Source: Nanobdellota archaeon (GTDB lineage: Archaea > Nanobdellota > Nanobdellia > Woesearchaeales > UBA12501). From it: DNA of 16,958 nucleotides. Below, piece by piece: positions 13,912 to 16,958 of the stretch. Under the pieces are notes generated by a model that worked only from the letters and a program-made list of their open reading frames with translations, was not told where the DNA came from and did no database searches. Position 1 is the stretch's first letter, and the number at the start of each line of letters is the position of its first letter. The translations under genes and the position numbers were made by a program. The stretch is taken from positions 1 through 16,958 of the forward strand of contig JAHJCS010000092.1 of NCBI GenBank assembly GCA_018812465.1, in the 5' to 3' direction.

Positions 13912-14325
13912 TCATGCCTTTTTATGCTTTTCCCTGAAGTCCTTGATAGCATCTTTAAGGCCTTCTGCTCCAAGCACAGAGCAGTGTATCTTCACAGGAG
14001 GCAGCCAGCCAAGATGCTCTAGTATATCCTGGTTGCTTATCTTCTCTGCCTGCTCAAGTGTCTTGCCTTTGGCAAGTACACATAATGCTTCAGAAGAGCT
14101 TATTGCAGCAACACAACCAAAGGTTTTGAATTTTATGTCAGTTATCTTGTTATCCTTGACTTTGATAAATATATGCATAACATCTCCGCAGGTAGGGTTG
14201 CCGACCTTGCCTGTTGCATCAGGATTCTTCATCTCGCCTGCGTGTTTTGGGTTCTTGAAGTAATCAAGAGCTTTCCTGCTGTATCCTCCTTGCTTGCTCT
14301 GTATGTTTGATGCATTATTTGGCAT
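13912..14325 (-). CDS. iscU: Fe-S cluster scaffold protein IscU
   Basis: This is the IscU/NifU-N scaffold on which [2Fe-2S] clusters are built from IscS sulfur. From the start chosen here (137 residues) it has the three ligand cysteines C46 (NPTCGD), C71 (KTFGCVAAI) and C115 (VKIHCSVLG), the cluster-labilising D48, and LPPVK at 108-112, the motif read by Hsc70-type chaperones in bacteria. A longer frame opens 48 bases upstream inside iscS, but GGAGG at 14333-14337, eight bases before the ATG at 14325, decides this start. It begins one base after the iscS stop, giving a tightly coupled pair. The N-terminal 14 residues are extra and look unstructured. Confidence 0.95.
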   Translation of the reverse strand: MPNNASNIQSKQGGYSRKALDYFKNPKHAGEMKNPDATGKVGNPTCGDVMHIFIKVKDNKITDIKFKTFGCVAAISSSEALCVLAKGKTLEQAEKISNQDILEHLGWLPPVKIHCSVLGAEGLKDAIKDFREKHKKA

Positions 14326-14326
14326 A

Positions 14327-15511
14327 TTACCAGCCTCCTGAATCAGCTGAATCTTTTGTGTCTGATTTTGCAAGAGGGCTCATCTTCCTGAGTTTTGAGA
14401 TTATTCCAGGCAGAACCTCTATTAGCTTGTCAATCTCTTCTTTTGTTGTGAACCTGCTTATTGAGAGCCTAAGGCTTCCATGAGCATCTTCTGCATCCAT
14501 ACCCAATGCCATTAGGACATGGCTTGGCTCTAAGGTATGAGAAGAGCATGCTGATCCTGTTGAGCTGCAAATTCCTTTTGCATCCAAGTAAGCTCCTATT
14601 GACTCTCCTTCAACATATTTAAAAGAGAAATTTGCATTATTGCACAGTCTCCTGTCACCTGTTGAACCATTTACAGCAGTATCAGGTATTTTCAGCACAT
14701 TTTCAAAGAGGTAATCTCTCATTTTTGTCATCTGTTTTATGTGGCTGCTGCCTGCGATTTTCACAGCCTTGGCAAATCCCACAATTCCTGAAACATTCTC
14801 TGTGCCTGATCTTAAAGCAAACTCATGGCCTCCGCCATGATTCAGAGGAGTTATTTTAGTGCCTTTCCTGACATAGAGAGCACCAACTCCTTTTGGTCCA
14901 TGGATCTTGTGGCTGTTTATTGTCACAAGGTCAAGGCTCTGCTTCTTTACATCAAGCAGTGTCTTTGTGTATGACTGACAAGCATCTGTGTGGAATATTA
15001 TTTCTTTCTTCCTGCATACCTCCCCTATTGCCCGGATGTCCTGTATTGTGCCAATCTCATTATTTCCGTGTATCACAGAGACAAGTATGGTCTGTTTTGT
15101 GATTGCCTTCTCTACCTGTTTTGGATCCACAAATCCTTCTTTGTCTACATCAAGGTATGTTACCTTGAAGCCTTGTGTCTCAAGCCACTTGCATGCATTG
15201 AGTATGCAGTCATGTTCAATCTTAGTTGTGATGATATGATTGCCCTTGCTCTTGTTCGCAAAAGCAATTCCTTTCACAGCAAAGTTGTTTGATTCAGTTC
15301 CTCCTGAAGTGAATATGATCTCATCGTATCTTGCACCTATTGACTTTGCGATTGTTTCACGGGCTTCTTCAAGAGCCATCTTTGCTTCCTGGCCTTTATG
15401 ATGGGTTGAAGAAGCATTACCGAATTTATCATCAAAATAAGGCTTCATTGCCTCAATGACTTTTGGGTCAGCCATTGTTGTTGCTCCATTGTCTAAATAG
15501 ATTGTTTTCAT
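14327..15511 (-). CDS. iscS: Cysteine desulfurase IscS/NifS
   Basis: The 394-residue protein is a class V aminotransferase-fold, PLP-dependent enzyme that takes sulfur from cysteine as a persulfide. Seen are FTSGGTESNN (67-76), IHGNNEIGT (148-156), HTDACQ (D176), the PLP lysine in NSHKIHGPKG (K202), RSGTENV (234-240) and the mobile active-site loop SSTGSACSSH with C322. The loop length places it in the IscS/NifS group rather than SufS. GGAGG (15522-15526 on the plus strand as CCTCC) lies ten bases before the ATG. It begins two bases after the regulator's stop and ends one base before iscU. The C-terminal tail (KSDTKDSADSGGW) is low-complexity. Confidence 0.96.
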   Translation of the reverse strand: MKTIYLDNGATTMADPKVIEAMKPYFDDKFGNASSTHHKGQEAKMALEEARETIAKSIGARYDEIIFTSGGTESNNFAVKGIAFANKSKGNHIITTKIEHDCILNACKWLETQGFKVTYLDVDKEGFVDPKQVEKAITKQTILVSVIHGNNEIGTIQDIRAIGEVCRKKEIIFHTDACQSYTKTLLDVKKQSLDLVTINSHKIHGPKGVGALYVRKGTKITPLNHGGGHEFALRSGTENVSGIVGFAKAVKIAGSSHIKQMTKMRDYLFENVLKIPDTAVNGSTGDRRLCNNANFSFKYVEGESIGAYLDAKGICSSTGSACSSHTLEPSHVLMALGMDAEDAHGSLRLSISRFTTKEEIDKLIEVLPGIISKLRKMSPLAKSDTKDSADSGGW

Positions 15512-15513
15512 GT

Positions 15514-15894
15514 TTATTGCACCTCCTCAACTCCTAGGCATGCCTCACATTTCTGAGGCATTCTTCCATGTTTGTAATGCACCTTGCAGAGAGTCTTGCT
15601 CTTCTTCACAATCTGAAGAAGCCTTTGCATCTCACATATCAGGATCTCTGGATTCTTGATTATGATATCAGAGGATTTATCTATTTCTTTCAGAGTCTCT
15701 GGAAGAAATTCCACTTCTTTAGCCCTTTTCAGTTTCAGATACTGGCTTACAGCTGCTTCTGTGATACTGAGCAGCTCTGCTATCTTGTTCTGCTTTAGTT
15801 TCTTCCTGGCCATTGATTTTGCCAGCTCTCTTCTTAATGAAGGGATTATGTACCACACTTCAATCTCCTGAGGCATGTACTGCTTGTTTATCAT
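15514..15894 (-). CDS. HTH regulator with C-terminal cysteine cluster, head of isc operon
   Basis: From the ATG at 15894 this is a 126-residue protein. A helix-turn-helix of the COG2522/XRE type occupies about residues 14-58 (IIPSLRRELAKSMARKKLKQ, then NKIAELLSITEAAVSQYLKL). The C-terminal third has cysteines C87, C103, C116 and C119 (LCKVHYKHG, then KCEACL), a layout able to hold an Fe-S cluster or zinc. A longer frame begins at 15978, but a TATA box lies about 28 nt before the ATG at 15894, and the longer version would start upstream of that box; a shorter start at 15876 is also possible. Being first in the iscS-iscU operon, it is probably its Fe-S or sulfur-responsive regulator, an archaeal counterpart of IscR in role only. 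Confidence 0.75.
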   Translation of the reverse strand: MINKQYMPQEIEVWYIIPSLRRELAKSMARKKLKQNKIAELLSITEAAVSQYLKLKRAKEVEFLPETLKEIDKSSDIIIKNPEILICEMQRLLQIVKKSKTLCKVHYKHGRMPQKCEACLGVEEVQ

Positions 15895-15898
15895 ATTA

Positions 15899-15912
15899 TT
15901 AACTATAGTTAA
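15899..15912. promoter_or_regulatory. 14-bp perfect palindrome, likely operator of the isc operon
   Basis: TTAACTATAGTTAA is its own reverse complement. It sits between the TATA box (about 15917-15929) and the likely start codon at 15894, i.e. over the expected transcription start. A repressor bound there would block polymerase; the HTH gene directly downstream is the obvious candidate. Confidence 0.55.
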
Positions 15913-15916
15913 GTTT

Positions 15917-15929
15917 CTATATATAAATT
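15917..15929 (-). promoter_or_regulatory. TATA box of the regulator-iscS-iscU operon
   Basis: The minus strand reads AATTTATATATAG, centred about 28 nt before the ATG at 15894. This implies a leaderless or near-leaderless message. No ribosome binding site is seen before that ATG. Confidence 0.6.
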
Positions 15930-15977
15930 TTTTGATTCCTGAAGCCATATATAAAACTGATTTTAGAAAACGAAACA

Positions 15978-15986
15978 TTTATATAG
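15978..15986 (+). promoter_or_regulatory. TATA box for the secreted repeat protein gene
   Basis: TTTATATAG is centred about 45 nt before the ATG at 16027, giving a leader of roughly 20 nt containing GGGG (16014-16017). It shares a 132-bp intergenic region with the isc operon promoter on the other strand. Confidence 0.5.
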
Positions 15987-16026
15987 GAATATTCTATTGC
16001 TAAGTAATAAATCGGGGTTATTCATT

Positions 16027-16958
16027 ATGAGTAGTAAAATGAAAGTTATCTATGCTATAGTATTTGTGATCCTTCTTGTTATAAGTATAAAAGCAGGATT
16101 TGCGCTCCAGGAGGATTTTAATGCATATGCGTCCCAGAAAGTGCTTTACACTTGCGCGTGTTCTGATATTGAGAATATTATAACCCTTGAGAACACAGGG
16201 GATGTAGCAAGCATATATGGAATCACCCAGAAAGGTTCTGCGCTGCCATACTCAACATTCAATCCTGCTACTTTCGGCCTGAAGCCAGGGGAAAGCCAGA
16301 ATATACATAACTTCATAAGCGTGCCATGCAATGTTGAAGGCAAGTTTGATCTCGTGACTGAGGTTGACACAGCTTTTGGGCTTGTGAAGCAGCTTGAACA
16401 GACAGTAGATATAAGAACATGCGTCAATGTTGATGTTGCTCTTATTGAGACTCCTACAGAGATATGCCCTTGTTCTCCAGTAAGATACACTTTCAGGATA
16501 AAAAATACAGGAAATTTTGTTGACACTTATTTTATCAATGTGACACCTTATCCAGAATATATCAGCATCAGTGAAGAATTTGTTGTTCTTGGGCCTGGAC
16601 AGAGCGAAGATGTGTATGTGTTTGTTGCCACGCCTTGCGGGATGTATGGTGAAATCGCTTTCAACCTTAAGGTAGAGGCCCAGAGGAATGGAGTTATTGC
16701 TGAGCTTCCTTTTGATCTTAAGATAAACCCATGCTATGAGTATTCAATGACTTCGGCAGACAGTTTCTCAGTATGCAAAGATCTGAGGAATATTGTTCCT
16801 GTCACAGTATCAAACAATGCTGATATTGCTAATACATATTTCCTGAGCACAAACTCTGATTGGGCATTCTTTGACCAAAGCATGATCAGTCTTGCAAAAA
16901 AGCAGGCAACAGGAGTCAATGTCACATTATACCCGGCAGCAGTGCCAGAAGGATTGTA
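16027..16958 (+). CDS. Secreted repeat protein with cysteine-patterned Ig-like domains, 3' end cut off
   Basis: The frame is open from the ATG at 16027 to the window end (310 complete codons, no stop). A signal peptide covers about residues 1-26 (ending AGFA). The rest is built of beta-rich repeats of about 104 residues: C43/C45, C101 and C132 recur as C147/C149, C204 and C236, and a third repeat starts near C250. Each unit has 'NTGxxxxxY' (NTGDVASIY, NTGNFVDTY, NNADIANTY) and a 'LxPGxSxxV' strand, as in CARDB or NPCBM-associated (NEW) domains of archaeal surface proteins. It is probably exported and displayed on the cell surface, perhaps disulfide-stabilised. It is divergent from the Fe-S regulator. 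Confidence 0.85.
   Translation, partial: MSSKMKVIYAIVFVILLVISIKAGFALQEDFNAYASQKVLYTCACSDIENIITLENTGDVASIYGITQKGSALPYSTFNPATFGLKPGESQNIHNFISVPCNVEGKFDLVTEVDTAFGLVKQLEQTVDIRTCVNVDVALIETPTEICPCSPVRYTFRIKNTGNFVDTYFINVTPYPEYISISEEFVVLGPGQSEDVYVFVATPCGMYGEIAFNLKVEAQRNGVIAELPFDLKINPCYEYSMTSADSFSVCKDLRNIVPVTVSNNADIANTYFLSTNSDWAFFDQSMISLAKKQATGVNVTLYPAAVPEGL

Noticed and set aside
13640..14263. Open plus-strand frame of 207 codons opposite the ThiI-like gene and iscU
   Set aside because: It lies antisense to two well-supported genes, its translation has no family features, and it is explained by codon bias of the minus-strand genes.
14326..14373. Upstream in-frame extension of iscU (16 extra codons)
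   Set aside because: It overlaps the end of iscS, while GGAGG is placed correctly for the ATG at 14325 and the extra residues match nothing in IscU.
15895..15978. N-terminal extension of the isc-operon regulator to an ATG at 15978
   Set aside because: The promoter TATA box and the palindrome lie within this stretch, so it is upstream of the expected transcript start; the extension has no conserved features.
16146..16526. Minus-strand frame of 126 codons opposite the secreted repeat protein
   Set aside because: The plus strand has a signal peptide and periodic cysteines; the minus frame has no promoter, ribosome site or motif.

Overview
The window reads as archaeal chromosome, most probably from a small-genome DPANN lineage (Woesearchaeota or Pacearchaeota-like); the lineage is inferred, not proven. 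The evidence is topoisomerase VI A and B, a Rio1 kinase, a Dim2-type double-KH protein, an aMBF1 homologue, tRNA genes with BHB-type introns and no encoded CCA, archaeal TATA boxes often about 25-30 nt before the start codon (leaderless style), and moderately AT-rich DNA. No CRISPR array, insertion sequence or phage gene was seen.

Layout. (1) 1-5556 is a cell-surface glycan region: the C-terminal end of a multi-membrane-span glycosyltransferase, a TIGR00661/MJ1255-type glycosyltransferase, a polytopic DUF2238/YjdF-like protein, two membrane GT2 synthases and a small DUF4190-like membrane protein. The last is translationally overlapped by mbf1 (to 6019). (2) 6023-6539 holds a broken remnant of a YjbQ/UPF0047 gene, tRNA-Cys(GCA) with a 49-nt intron, a structured spacer, and tRNA-Arg(UCU) with an anticodon-loop intron plus an apparent second intron in the D-loop. 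(3) 6596-9956 is an overlapping operon KH protein - top6B - top6A, read leftward. (4) 10054-11157 is a divergent gene for a membrane-anchored winged-helix protein, followed by a gap with a TATA box, a stem-loop and a long T tract that looks like a stand-alone small RNA gene. (5) 11431-15894 is a leftward sulfur/Fe-S cluster: HTH regulator with C-terminal cysteines, iscS, iscU, a ThiI-like protein with a ruined PP-loop, a TtuA/NcsA-family tRNA thiolase and rio1. (6) 16027 to the end is a divergent, truncated gene for a secreted cysteine-patterned repeat protein.

How they fit. IscS would release sulfur from cysteine, IscU would assemble clusters, and the TtuA-family enzyme (itself an Fe-S enzyme) would use cluster and sulfur to thiolate tRNA. 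The regulator at the head has four cysteines and a perfect 14-bp palindrome sits between its TATA box and its likely start, suggesting autoregulation by Fe-S or sulfur status. Rio1 and the KH protein are both small-subunit maturation factors; here they are separated by a membrane regulator and RNA gene on or near the opposite strand.

Best leads: the degenerate ThiI inside an isc operon, the regulator and its palindrome, the doubly interrupted tRNA-Arg, the unassigned small RNA gene, the yjbQ fossil beside tRNA-Cys, and the membrane-tethered winged-helix protein with its own candidate operator.
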